DNA of 13,160 nt. Origin: Candidatus Hermodarchaeota archaeon. Lineage in GTDB: Archaea > Asgardarchaeota > Hermodarchaeia > Hermodarchaeales > Hermodarchaeaceae. The translations under genes were made by a program, and so were the position numbers. The notes below the pieces were generated by a model. That model had not been told where the DNA came from. It searched no databases and saw nothing but the letters and a program-made list of their open reading frames with translations. How positions within the stretch are numbered: position 1 is the first letter of the stretch; every line of letters begins with the position of its first letter. The stretch lies in contig JAEOSA010000037.1 in NCBI GenBank assembly GCA_016840595.1, positions 1-13,160 of the forward strand, read 5' to 3'. This document shows, piece after piece, positions 1 to 7,044 of the stretch.

Positions 1-488
1 ATTTCAAGCCACCAATAGATACAGGATCTTATTGCATTCCCGTGGCTAACTATGACTACGAGTTCTTCCCGTTTTTCATCAATTGTGTTGAGAAACCTTG
101 CGAGTCGTTCATAGAGCATCCGTCGACTTTCAGCTCCAGTAAAGGGAACCCAATCAATCAGAGGTTCGGTCTTTGGCAATTCTATCTTTGTAGCCTCTTC
201 TAAAGTAATGTCAATTGCAATTCCCCAATTTAACTCTCGTAAAGACTCATCATAAAGTGGCCTAATCCCGAGAATTTTCCCGATGATTTGAGCTGTCTCA
301 ACCGCCCGGTCCAAATCACTTGTGTATAGAATGGGAGTTCGACCATGAATAGAAGATTGCAGTCGATATCCTGTTAGTTCAGCTTGTTCTTTCCCAAGAT
401 CCGTGAGCCCCGTGTTCGTCCAACCGCCAGTCAATCCCTGCACGAGCTGTACTGATTGTCCATGCCGCACAAGAATGAGCTCTTTCAT
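1..488 (-). CDS. Histidine phosphatase (phosphoglycerate mutase-like) family protein, partial
   Basis: The gene starts at ATG 488 and runs off the left edge, so the C-terminus is missing; 162 complete codons are visible. The N-terminus reads MKELILVRHGQS, the RHG signature whose histidine becomes phosphorylated in the histidine phosphatase superfamily (branch 1). Further in come the SDLDRAVETAQ segment, the E-L-N-W-G stretch and, near the edge, VIVSHGNAIR, which carries the second catalytic histidine. This is the fold shared by cofactor-dependent phosphoglycerate mutase, alpha-ribazole phosphatase and broad-specificity sugar phosphatases; substrate cannot be told from the sequence. It lies 59 bases downstream of the FAD oxidoreductase on the same strand, so co-transcription is possible, although an AT-rich stretch near 530-540 could give it its own promoter. 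I am confident of the superfamily and unsure of the exact enzyme. Confidence 0.9.
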   Translation of the reverse strand, partial: MKELILVRHGQSVQLVQGLTGGWTNTGLTDLGKEQAELTGYRLQSSIHGRTPILYTSDLDRAVETAQIIGKILGIRPLYDESLRELNWGIAIDITLEEATKIELPKTEPLIDWVPFTGAESRRMLYERLARFLNTIDEKREELVVIVSHGNAIRSCIYWWLE

Positions 489-547
489 GCTTTCACCGTA
501 TTTCAACAGAGTTTCACAAAGTCTTACAATATTCAACCTTGGGGACA

Positions 548-1858
548 CTAAATTAGGACATTCTCGACTTCAACATCACGATTAACGAGCCCTAGCGCTG
601 TTGATGACATTTTTCGACCACCATATAATTCGGCTTCTGACTCGTCACGATATAATGCATCAGTAATTCGCCCTAAAGCATCGGCTTTCATGATTCCAGA
701 CCCACTCGCGCCAGTCACAGCGATCACCCCTGAATGCTCATATACCAGAGGAATGGCATCAATCGAGTAGGCATAATCCCCAGCCCACATATTACCAGGC
801 CGGGCATTACTGAAAGCGGGGAAGTATTTACTCAATACAGGATAGACACTCTGTTCGTAATAGGCTCGTTCCGCGTTGTAATCGTCTTCCTCCATGGTGT
901 ACTTGTATGTGCGACCCACCTTATCCGCGCACCCAATCCAGAATGATTTTTCTTCGGGTACGCCACGCAGGTAAACGCCTCCAGATGGAAGAATGGTAAA
1001 CGGTATGAAGCCCGTTTTGTTGAACCCTTTAGCAAATAGGATTTCTTCAAGGGGTTGATGGTCACTGGCTGCTACCATGAAGAGTTGACGTTTCTTGGCT
1101 TTCACATAGCTTGGGATGCCGACAGGGTCCAAGAGGGTGTTGGTCCATGGTCCCACAGCTACTACGATTTTATCAGCGTGAATTTCTCCTTGTTTGGTTT
1201 TGATACCAGTGACTAGCTTGTTTTGCCAAACGAGTGGTTCACCAGGTAGTCCAAGGGAGGGTTGTGCTTCAAGGAGAAGTTGTTCCACATGGAGGTTAAA
1301 GCGGGGTTTGACTTTGGTGAGTTTAAGAAATTCGTCTTTGTAGAATTGGACAAGAAGGCTGGGGTCCAGAACGCCACATTCGGCACCGAATAGCGCATAG
1401 TCAACATTGTTCAAGTTCATGAGCTCAGCCTCTTCATCTCCAGAAAAATCGGTGACTAGCCCTGGGATTAGTTTCTGAAGTTCTGGTTTTTCGATTACTC
1501 GGTAGGTGATGTCGTTAGCCTCCATGCGTTGCATCCAAGTTTGCACCGAGGGCTCTTTGAACTGGCGTTCGCTGAGGAGCCAAAGGTAACCACAAAAATG
1601 CAGTGATAAGTCGAAGTTGAGATCTTCTTGGATATGTCGGAAAAAGTCAATGCTGGTATCGGTGAGAAGCTGATTCGTTGAGGAGGAGAACATGTTTCGA
1701 ATAGCGGCTGCACTCATCGCAGTATTGGCTTGTCCAGCATCCGGTTGACTGTCAACAAGAAGGATTGATTTGTTGGGGTTGTTTTTCTGAAGATAGTAAG
1801 CACTTGCTACTCCCAGAATTCCAGCACCAACAACAATGATATCAAATTTTTCGGTCAA
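548..1858 (-). CDS. FAD-dependent oxidoreductase, DAO (glycine/D-amino-acid/sarcosine oxidase) family
   Basis: The product is about 436 residues. It opens with a Rossmann ADP-binding fold: G11-A-G13-I-L-G16, then an acidic residue (D36) at the end of the second strand for the FAD ribose. A stretch resembling the flavin-contacting loop (TAMSAAAIRNMF) follows, and the C-terminus has the typical VTGASGSGIMKADALGRI glycine-rich segment of DAO enzymes. Members oxidise amines or amino acids, or serve as subunits of dehydrogenases; the substrate is not readable here. I chose TTG 1858 because a perfect GGAGGT lies seven bases upstream and the Rossmann fold begins directly after it. The frame stays open 57 codons further to ATG 2029, but that extension has no recognisable protein character. 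The gene sits between a HdeD-like gene (upstream) and a histidine phosphatase (downstream), all on one strand. Confidence 0.9.
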   Translation of the reverse strand: MTEKFDIIVVGAGILGVASAYYLQKNNPNKSILLVDSQPDAGQANTAMSAAAIRNMFSSSTNQLLTDTSIDFFRHIQEDLNFDLSLHFCGYLWLLSERQFKEPSVQTWMQRMEANDITYRVIEKPELQKLIPGLVTDFSGDEEAELMNLNNVDYALFGAECGVLDPSLLVQFYKDEFLKLTKVKPRFNLHVEQLLLEAQPSLGLPGEPLVWQNKLVTGIKTKQGEIHADKIVVAVGPWTNTLLDPVGIPSYVKAKKRQLFMVAASDHQPLEEILFAKGFNKTGFIPFTILPSGGVYLRGVPEEKSFWIGCADKVGRTYKYTMEEDDYNAERAYYEQSVYPVLSKYFPAFSNARPGNMWAGDYAYSIDAIPLVYEHSGVIAVTGASGSGIMKADALGRITDALYRDESEAELYGGRKMSSTALGLVNRDVEVENVLI

Positions 1859-1872
1859 ATCAAGTGACCTCC
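1856..1872 (-). promoter_or_regulatory. Shine-Dalgarno GGAGGT plus TTG start of the FAD oxidoreductase
   Basis: On the minus strand GGAGGT at 1872-1867 precedes a TTG at 1858 by seven bases. It decides the start against the upstream ATG at 2029 and shows that this genome uses leadered, ribosome-binding-site-led translation for some genes. Confidence 0.7.
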
Positions 1873-2041
1873 AAGATTTCCAGGAATCACTGGGACTGGC
1901 GTTGCATATCCTTTTGTTCTTTATGGAAAGTAAAAGTTTCCAGTAGATTTGAGATGGCTCATTGACTTTAAAAAGAGTGAACGAACTGGACTCAGCTGAG
2001 CCCAGCCTCCAATCAGGTTTGACAGACACAGATGGTGATTG

Positions 2042-2584
2042 CTAGGTATAGCCACCTATAACTCCGACCAAGAGACGGAGGACTCCGAAGAAGATTAGGG
2101 CAATTGAGACAACCAGAGAAACAAGGTCGAGACCCCAAGTCGCTGGGAAGATAAATGCTGGAATTGCAATTCCAATGGCAACAATACCAAAAACGAGATA
2201 GAGAATTCGAGTCCATTGCTTCATTTCTTTACCCATTACACTCTGCACTAAGAGGAAAATTCCAACTACTAGAATAGCACCGGAGAGAATGAAGACAAAT
2301 AGTGTTGGGAAGAACGAGGGAGCAACAATGAACAATCCACCGAAAATCACCATTATGAGACCAATGATGACGCTTATGATTCGAGCGTTCATTTCGATAT
2401 CCTGAGCAAGGAGAATTTTGATGATTTGCCAGAGCCCAAGGGTAACAAGACCAATTCCAAAAATGAATCCGATTCCATAGACAACAATAACTGAAGGCAG
2501 GATAAATAACAGTGCACCAAATAGGATAGCGATAATTCCAAGTAAAATGTCTAGTATTCGTAACCATTGTGGTTGATCAGGCAT
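2042..2584 (-). CDS. HdeD/DUF308-like integral membrane protein
   Basis: This is a hydrophobic protein of 180 residues (ATG 2584) or 183 residues (GTG 2593). After a short N-terminal segment, MPDQPQWLRI, it has about six closely packed membrane spans in three pairs, each pair containing small-residue and glycine-rich stretches such as YGIGFIFGIGLVTLGLWQI and a recurring pattern of glycines ending in an acidic or basic turn. This organisation matches the DUF308/HdeD family (HdeD in E. coli is linked to acid resistance); function in archaea is unknown. A TATA-like box at 2619-2630 puts the transcript start within a few bases of the start codon, so the mRNA is nearly leaderless. It diverges from the LctP-type permease and lies 183 bases upstream of the FAD oxidoreductase. 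Confidence 0.75.
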   Translation of the reverse strand: MPDQPQWLRILDILLGIIAILFGALLFILPSVIVVYGIGFIFGIGLVTLGLWQIIKILLAQDIEMNARIISVIIGLIMVIFGGLFIVAPSFFPTLFVFILSGAILVVGIFLLVQSVMGKEMKQWTRILYLVFGIVAIGIAIPAFIFPATWGLDLVSLVVSIALIFFGVLRLLVGVIGGYT

Positions 2585-2618
2585 AGTAATCACATGATTG
2601 GTGTGTTTCCAGTTTCTT

Positions 2619-2630
2619 CCTTAAATACGC
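2619..2630 (-). promoter_or_regulatory. TATA-like box of the HdeD-like gene
   Basis: Minus strand GCGTATTTAAGG. Its centre lies about 30 to 39 bases before the two possible start codons (2593 and 2584), the spacing expected for an archaeal promoter with a very short leader. Confidence 0.5.
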
Positions 2631-2677
2631 ATTGGGCTTTTCAGACGTCGACATGGTCACCTTGACCTTGTAGTAGC

Positions 2678-2687
2678 TATTTTAAAG
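2678..2687 (+). promoter_or_regulatory. TATA-like box of the LctP-family permease gene
   Basis: TATTTTAAAG, about 50 bases before ATG 2732, predicting a transcript start near 2708 and a leader of about 25 bases. With the opposing box at 2619-2630 it makes a compact divergent promoter. Confidence 0.45.
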
Positions 2688-2731
2688 AGAAATCCTCAAG
2701 GAAGTGACTACAATATTCCCAAATCCAAAGG

Positions 2732-4405
2732 ATGAGGATCATGGTCTTTGCCACAATAATTGCATCACTACCAATACTTGGGACACTGCTCATTTTACTC
2801 CCTATTATATTCGCACTGTACTTGTTGGCAATTCGTCGATGGTCAGCAGACAAAGTGGGAGTGGTCGCCTTTGGATTAGGATTTTTCATCTCAATTCTCT
2901 TCTTTGGTACTAATCCACTTATCGCCATTGTATCCAGCATTGCTGGTATTGTCGCATCCTTTCCCATTTCACTTATGGTCGTTACTTCAATCCTGATGAT
3001 AACCTACATGGTCCGAACGAGTGCTCTCGCCCGTATCACGGTTTTTTTCAAGACTTTAGGGTCAGGGAGGAAGGCGATTCAAATAATGCTCATTAACGTG
3101 GGACTGGGGCTTTTTCTCGTTGGGTTAGGGGCCACGCCTGTCAGTATGCTTCCACCTGTGATGCTAGCCATGGGTTTCTCGCCGCTAGTTGCAGTAATGT
3201 TACCCTCCATAGGCTATGATCCCCTCACAACGTATGCGCTCCTTGGAATTCCGGTATTAGTTTTTTCAGATGCGGTCCCAGACACGTATTGGACTACACG
3301 GTATCCGGGTGTTGAACCATTATACATGTCAGGACACATCTTCTCGTTGTACATGCCCATCGTCGCTACAGGAATTGCTTTGGCAATGCTTTGGTTAGCA
3401 GGGGGTCGAAAACTTCTATTCAACAGGGAAGCCCTTTTGCTAGCATTCGTTACCGGGATTATTGCTGGTCTAACCTGCTACTTGTGTAATCTAATCTGGG
3501 TGGGCTTTACAACGCTAACCAACATCTTTGCAGGACTTGCAGTTATTGTTGCTATGTTGTCGTACTCAAAGCTTCGGGGACTGCCTATTGTGGATAAATC
3601 AATACTCACAGAAGAGGACCAGCCTGTCATTCAGTCGATGGGACTTCTCCGTGCAATGACTCCTTGGCTGGTTCTAATCATCTTCTGTTTCATCGTAAAC
3701 CTTGTTCCGCCAATTTACAATCTACTGTTCAATGTCCTGACCTTTCCCATCACTATTGGAATTATAACGTTGAATACGCGATTTCTATGGAACGCATATT
3801 TTTGGGTTCTCATCGCCACCATTCTAGCGATTCTAATAGACGCACTTTATGCTCGATCTCAAAAGGAAACTCCCAGGTTTCGACAAGAAGTTCGAGATAC
3901 TATGTCTACTTGGGCTCGGCGTGTATGGCGACCTTTTGTCTCAGCAGCCATTTTCTTCGCCCTTGCCTACATCATGATCTATTCGGGAAATGTCCTCGCT
4001 TCTAACGGAGCTTGGATTCGAATTGATGCATGGAACATGGTGTTTGTCCTCTCTGCTGTAACGGCAAACACGTTTGGACCATTTTACCCTTTGACCGCCG
4101 CCTTTCTGGGTCTTCTTGGTGGCTTTGTGAGTGGTAGCGAAACGTCTACCATTGTTATGTTTCAGCCCTATCATCAGCTCACTGCAAGTGCAATTAATGC
4201 CCAACCACTGATAGTTGGGGCTAGTTCAGGAATTGGGGGTGGGCTCGCTAGCGTTTTGTCTCCAGCGAAGTTGCAGAACGCTGCAGCAGTGATTGATGCA
4301 AAAGACATAGAGGGTCAGGTTCTGCGCAAGGCGCTTCCGATTATTCTAATCGTCACTACTGCCGTGGCAATTTTGGCTTTGGTCTGGGGCTATTTCATTC
4401 CCTAA
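2732..4405 (+). CDS. L-lactate permease (LctP) family transporter
   Basis: The 557-residue protein is hydrophobic along its whole length, with roughly 12 to 14 membrane spans, close to the usual size of LctP/LldP/GlcA lactate and glycolate permeases. Family-like blocks are visible: a GATPVSMLPPVMLAMGFSPL region followed by a SIGYDPLTTYALLGIPV segment, corresponding to the GTPV...GF.PL...GIPI region of LldP, and near the C-terminus GSETS at 468-472 followed by a glycine-rich span and LSPAKLQNAAAV, matching the SGSDTSSN...SPQ..A region. It would move lactate, glycolate or a similar 2-hydroxy acid with protons across the cytoplasmic membrane (family knowledge). Start is ATG 2732, or ATG 2741, before which lies GATGAGG. 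The substrate may differ from lactate in this divergent archaeal member. Confidence 0.82.
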   Translation: MRIMVFATIIASLPILGTLLILLPIIFALYLLAIRRWSADKVGVVAFGLGFFISILFFGTNPLIAIVSSIAGIVASFPISLMVVTSILMITYMVRTSALARITVFFKTLGSGRKAIQIMLINVGLGLFLVGLGATPVSMLPPVMLAMGFSPLVAVMLPSIGYDPLTTYALLGIPVLVFSDAVPDTYWTTRYPGVEPLYMSGHIFSLYMPIVATGIALAMLWLAGGRKLLFNREALLLAFVTGIIAGLTCYLCNLIWVGFTTLTNIFAGLAVIVAMLSYSKLRGLPIVDKSILTEEDQPVIQSMGLLRAMTPWLVLIIFCFIVNLVPPIYNLLFNVLTFPITIGIITLNTRFLWNAYFWVLIATILAILIDALYARSQKETPRFRQEVRDTMSTWARRVWRPFVSAAIFFALAYIMIYSGNVLASNGAWIRIDAWNMVFVLSAVTANTFGPFYPLTAAFLGLLGGFVSGSETSTIVMFQPYHQLTASAINAQPLIVGASSGIGGGLASVLSPAKLQNAAAVIDAKDIEGQVLRKALPIILIVTTAVAILALVWGYFIP

Positions 4406-4532
4406 AGGAAAGTAGTAAAAATTGACAACTAAGGCGGTCATTCTGCTTAGAGAAATTGATTACTACTTAGATATGGTTAGTTCTCTATTCCCACCCCAAA
4501 ATACAATAGTAATGTTTCCATAAAGCTATGTA

Positions 4533-4550
4533 ATGGTTAAAATGAACCAT
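4533..4550. repeat. Perfect inverted repeat around a TATA-like core
   Basis: ATGGTT (4533-4538), six bases AAAATG, then AACCAT (4545-4550). The central TTAAAA lies about 25 bases before GTG 4565, so the dyad would embrace the TATA box of the downstream gene, a position where a bound regulator would block TBP. Confidence 0.45.
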
Positions 4551-4564
4551 CATTAATTCCTTTA

Positions 4565-5107
4565 GTGAATTGGTTTCTTTGGGAGATGAAGAATTTGCAG
4601 GATGTTTTTACACAAATTTCAGTGATCCTAGCGGCATCTGGTGTGATTTTTGCTGTTGTCTATTATTTCTTTTATCTTCGGAATGTCACTAAAGTTAGAA
4701 AGTCCGATACGTTCATGAGATTATTCACACACATAAACTCGGATGCATTTCAAGATGCGGATATGTTACTACAATATGCAGAATTTTCAAATTATGCGGA
4801 CTTTGAGAAGCAGTATGGACCATTTTCGGCTCGAAAACCAATTCATAAGGCAGTCCGTATTATTGCCATTTACTTTGAAGCCTTAGGTATGTTGATGTAT
4901 CGAAAACTCGTTGATGAACAAATGGTTTGGGACACCTTTCAAATCAAGCACCGGTGGGAAAAAATAGCACCACTCGTCAAACAGCTCAGAAAAGAACTCA
5001 ATGAACCCCGTTACATAGAATGGTTTGAATATCTCTACAACTGGTACTTAAAACAAGAAACACAACGGCGAGTCAGACAAGAGCCTATCTATCTAATCGA
5101 GTCTTAG
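4565..5107 (+). CDS. Single-span membrane protein, DUF4760-like
   Basis: The product is 180 residues with one hydrophobic segment near residues 15 to 37 (VILAASGVIFAVVYYFFYL), followed by a basic turn and a soluble, mostly helical cytoplasmic region rich in Phe, Tyr and Trp. Residues such as AVRIIAIYFEALGMLMY and the W-x3-P pattern in RWEKIAPLVKQLR resemble the DUF4760 family, whose members have an N-terminal span and a helical domain of unknown function; this is recognition by eye and not certain. GTG 4565 is preferred because a TATA-like core lies about 25 bases upstream, implying a leaderless message; ATG 4586 is the alternative. It follows the permease gene after 159 bases and probably has its own promoter. 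Confidence 0.7.
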   Translation: MNWFLWEMKNLQDVFTQISVILAASGVIFAVVYYFFYLRNVTKVRKSDTFMRLFTHINSDAFQDADMLLQYAEFSNYADFEKQYGPFSARKPIHKAVRIIAIYFEALGMLMYRKLVDEQMVWDTFQIKHRWEKIAPLVKQLRKELNEPRYIEWFEYLYNWYLKQETQRRVRQEPIYLIES

Positions 5108-5214
5108 ACAAACAACTTCAAGATTGATAACGTGGCTTGTAATACATCATGAGCCAGTTACACAGAGAACCTCCTGGAAATTGTAATTACTCACCCGTAT
5201 CGATTCCTTAGACT

Positions 5215-6600
5215 TTAATCGACACATAAGTCCTTTACTAGTGGATAACCCAAGGCATTCCAAGCGTTCAGCCCTCCCATTGTGTTACTAACATCACTGA
5301 AGCCAGCTTTGCGTAGAATGCTAGCTGCAAGGCTCCCTCGACCACCCCATCCACACGTTGTAGCTAAGGGTTTATCCCGTGGAAGCTCTTCGACATTGTT
5401 GGCGAGCTCGCCGACATAGATGTACTTCGAGCCATCGACAAATCCTGCTTCACATTCGTAGGTTTCACGAACATCGATGAGGAACAGTTCGTCCCTTTCG
5501 AGTTTTTCTTTCAACTGAGTTGCTGTGATGGCACCAATTTGGTCTGTTGGCTTCCCTTTGTTTCGCCAAGCGTCAATCCCCGGACACAGGTACCCGATGA
5601 TGTTATCATAGCCAAGGCGCCAAAGAAATGGTTTAGCTGTTTCTATGTCTTCGATGCGTTCCAATACGAGAAGTATTTCTTGGTCATAGGGTAACACCCA
5701 GCCAGGATAGTATGACAAGCCATTAAGCCAAATACTCAACGAGCCTGGCAGATGTGACGCTGCAAAAGCGTCTGGAGTCCTCGTATCCACTACGACGGTA
5801 TTGGATTTCTCCATGACCTTCTCAAATTCGGGAACTGTCAAAGCACCTGGCATTGGAGCATTCTGAAGAAGAGGAGGTCCATTCAGGTTGTATTCTTCCA
5901 TTTTCTGGAAATAGGGTGGACGACGGAGTTTGATACTCATGACATGTTCGATGAATGCATCTTCGTCAAGTTGCAAAACAGGATTATGGTGACGTTCGTA
6001 TCCAATAGTGCTAAAATTACGGTCACTAATGGCATGACCACATATGGACCCCGCACCATGCGAGGGATAGATGATGACATCGTCACCGAGGGGAAGAAGT
6101 TTCTCGTGAAGACTATAATATTGTTTTTGAGTCATTTCCTTCCAAATATCAAGTCCAGGAAGATCAGTCCGACCAATATCACCAACAAACAGCGTATCAC
6201 CAGTGAAGACCATAAACGGTCGGTTGCTACTCGCTGTGTCAGTTACAGAATAACAGATACTATCATTAGTATGACCAGGCGTGTAAAGGGCGTCAATTCT
6301 AAATCGGCTGATTTTGAACGTATCACCATCTTTCACACGGTGCTCCCCATATTTGAATGGGGTTTGACGACTATGAGCGATTTCTGCACCCGTGAGATTT
6401 TGTAATTCTAAGGAGCCTATGGCATAGTCCTCGTTGCGATGGGTTTCAAAAATGTAAATGATATCTGCACAGGCTTTCTTCGCCAGTTCAAGGTAGATAT
6501 CGACATCTCGTCGTGGATCAACAACGAAGGCTTCACCTTTGTCGGCAAGGAAATAACTATTATGGGCGATTCCCGGTGAGTTGAGGATTTCGAATTTCAC
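5215..6600 (-). CDS. Persulfide dioxygenase-like metallo-beta-lactamase with two rhodanese domains
   Basis: This 461-residue protein has a metallo-beta-lactamase domain (about 1-230) and two rhodanese domains (about 255-350 and 358-458), the layout of CstB-like and ETHE1/BLH-type sulfur dioxygenases that oxidise glutathione or other low-molecular persulfides to sulfite. The usual HxHxDH is altered to H54-R-N-E-D58-Y, but the three residues equivalent to the iron ligands of ETHE1 (H54, H110 in TPGHT, D135 in TGDT) are present, as is H181. The first rhodanese lacks a cysteine in its loop (V312-L-E-R), so it is probably structural; the second has C416 in CGWGGRGS and should be active. GTG 6600 is preceded by AAGGAG at 6616-6611. 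The gene diverges from the glutaredoxin/FTR-like operon, which suggests linked thiol and persulfide chemistry. Confidence 0.9.
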   Translation of the reverse strand: MKFEILNSPGIAHNSYFLADKGEAFVVDPRRDVDIYLELAKKACADIIYIFETHRNEDYAIGSLELQNLTGAEIAHSRQTPFKYGEHRVKDGDTFKISRFRIDALYTPGHTNDSICYSVTDTASSNRPFMVFTGDTLFVGDIGRTDLPGLDIWKEMTQKQYYSLHEKLLPLGDDVIIYPSHGAGSICGHAISDRNFSTIGYERHHNPVLQLDEDAFIEHVMSIKLRRPPYFQKMEEYNLNGPPLLQNAPMPGALTVPEFEKVMEKSNTVVVDTRTPDAFAASHLPGSLSIWLNGLSYYPGWVLPYDQEILLVLERIEDIETAKPFLWRLGYDNIIGYLCPGIDAWRNKGKPTDQIGAITATQLKEKLERDELFLIDVRETYECEAGFVDGSKYIYVGELANNVEELPRDKPLATTCGWGGRGSLAASILRKAGFSDVSNTMGGLNAWNALGYPLVKDLCVD

Positions 6601-6604
6601 AGCG

Positions 6605-6638
6605 CGGACACTCCTTCAAGTTTCCTGCATAGTGTCCG
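6605..6638. repeat. 8-bp perfect inverted repeat in the leader of the persulfide dioxygenase gene
   Basis: CGGACACT (6605-6612) and AGTGTCCG (6631-6638) are perfect reverse complements separated by 18 bases. The repeat lies between the predicted transcript start and GTG 6600; one arm overlaps the end of the AAGGAG ribosome-binding site. It could be an mRNA hairpin masking that site or a dyad operator. Confidence 0.5.
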
Positions 6639-6650
6639 TTTGTTGTTTTT

Positions 6651-6660
6651 TCAATTTATC
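6651..6660 (-). promoter_or_regulatory. TATA-like box of the persulfide dioxygenase gene
   Basis: Minus strand GATAAATTGA. It predicts a transcript start near 6630, right at the outer arm of the inverted repeat, and a leader of about 30 bases. Confidence 0.35.
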
Positions 6661-6714
6661 GAGTTTCCTAGCCTCAAGCTTCCAACGTTCTGATGGCATC
6701 CGCAAGTTGATAAT

Positions 6715-6724
6715 CCTTTTAAAG
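6715..6724 (+). promoter_or_regulatory. TATA-like box of the glutaredoxin operon
   Basis: CCTTTTAAAG predicts a transcript start near 6746, which excludes the upstream in-frame TTG at 6727 as a start and supports ATG 6760. Confidence 0.5.
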
Positions 6725-6759
6725 AGTTGACACAAGGGGCAGCGGAGGGTATCTTAACA

Positions 6760-7044
6760 ATGGATCGTGTGAAAGTAAAAGGCGCGATAGATAGGCACCA
6801 GGTGCTCTTGTATGCTTTGAGCACTTGTGGCTGGTGTAAGATGACAAAAGCGTACCTACGAGATTCAGATATTGCCCATGAGTATATTGATGTTGACAAA
6901 TGCACCCCAGAGGAACGGGAAACCATTCACCAAGATATCAAGAAGCGGGGATCCCGTTTAGCATTTCCGACCATTATTATTGACGATAAGACGATTATTA
7001 CTGGGTTCAAGAAGGATGAGATAAAGAAGGCGTTGGGTCTATGA
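6760..7044 (+). CDS. Glutaredoxin-like redoxin
   Basis: The 94-residue thioredoxin-fold protein has the strand QVLLYALST followed by a redox pair C23-G-W-C26, a further cysteine at C48, and the cis-proline loop AFPTIII (P70), ending in a short amphipathic helix GFKKDEIKKALGL. Small CxxC redoxins of this kind reduce disulfides or serve as hydrogen donors; in archaea without glutathione they are often reduced by other systems. Start ATG 6760 follows GGAGGG at 6744-6749 with a ten-base gap. Its stop codon overlaps the next start by ATGA, so it is translationally coupled to a ferredoxin:thioredoxin-reductase-like enzyme, the likely reductase for this redoxin (inference). Divergent neighbour is the persulfide dioxygenase. 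Confidence 0.9.
   Translation: MDRVKVKGAIDRHQVLLYALSTCGWCKMTKAYLRDSDIAHEYIDVDKCTPEERETIHQDIKKRGSRLAFPTIIIDDKTIITGFKKDEIKKALGL

Noticed and set aside
1859..2029. 57-codon in-frame N-terminal extension of the FAD oxidoreductase to ATG 2029
   Set aside because: No protein-like conservation pattern, and a perfect GGAGGT followed by TTG lies right before the Rossmann fold.
5108..5214. Possible box C/D small RNA between convergent genes
   Set aside because: Only loose matches to a C box (CATGATGT) and no convincing D box or terminal stem were found.
5944..6405. 153-codon plus-strand open frame inside the persulfide dioxygenase gene
   Set aside because: It is antisense to a well-supported enzyme and its translation shows no domain; the codon pattern follows the minus-strand gene.
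6727..6759. TTG 6727 as glutaredoxin start
   Set aside because: It lies upstream of the predicted transcript start and has no binding site, while ATG 6760 has GGAGGG at good spacing.
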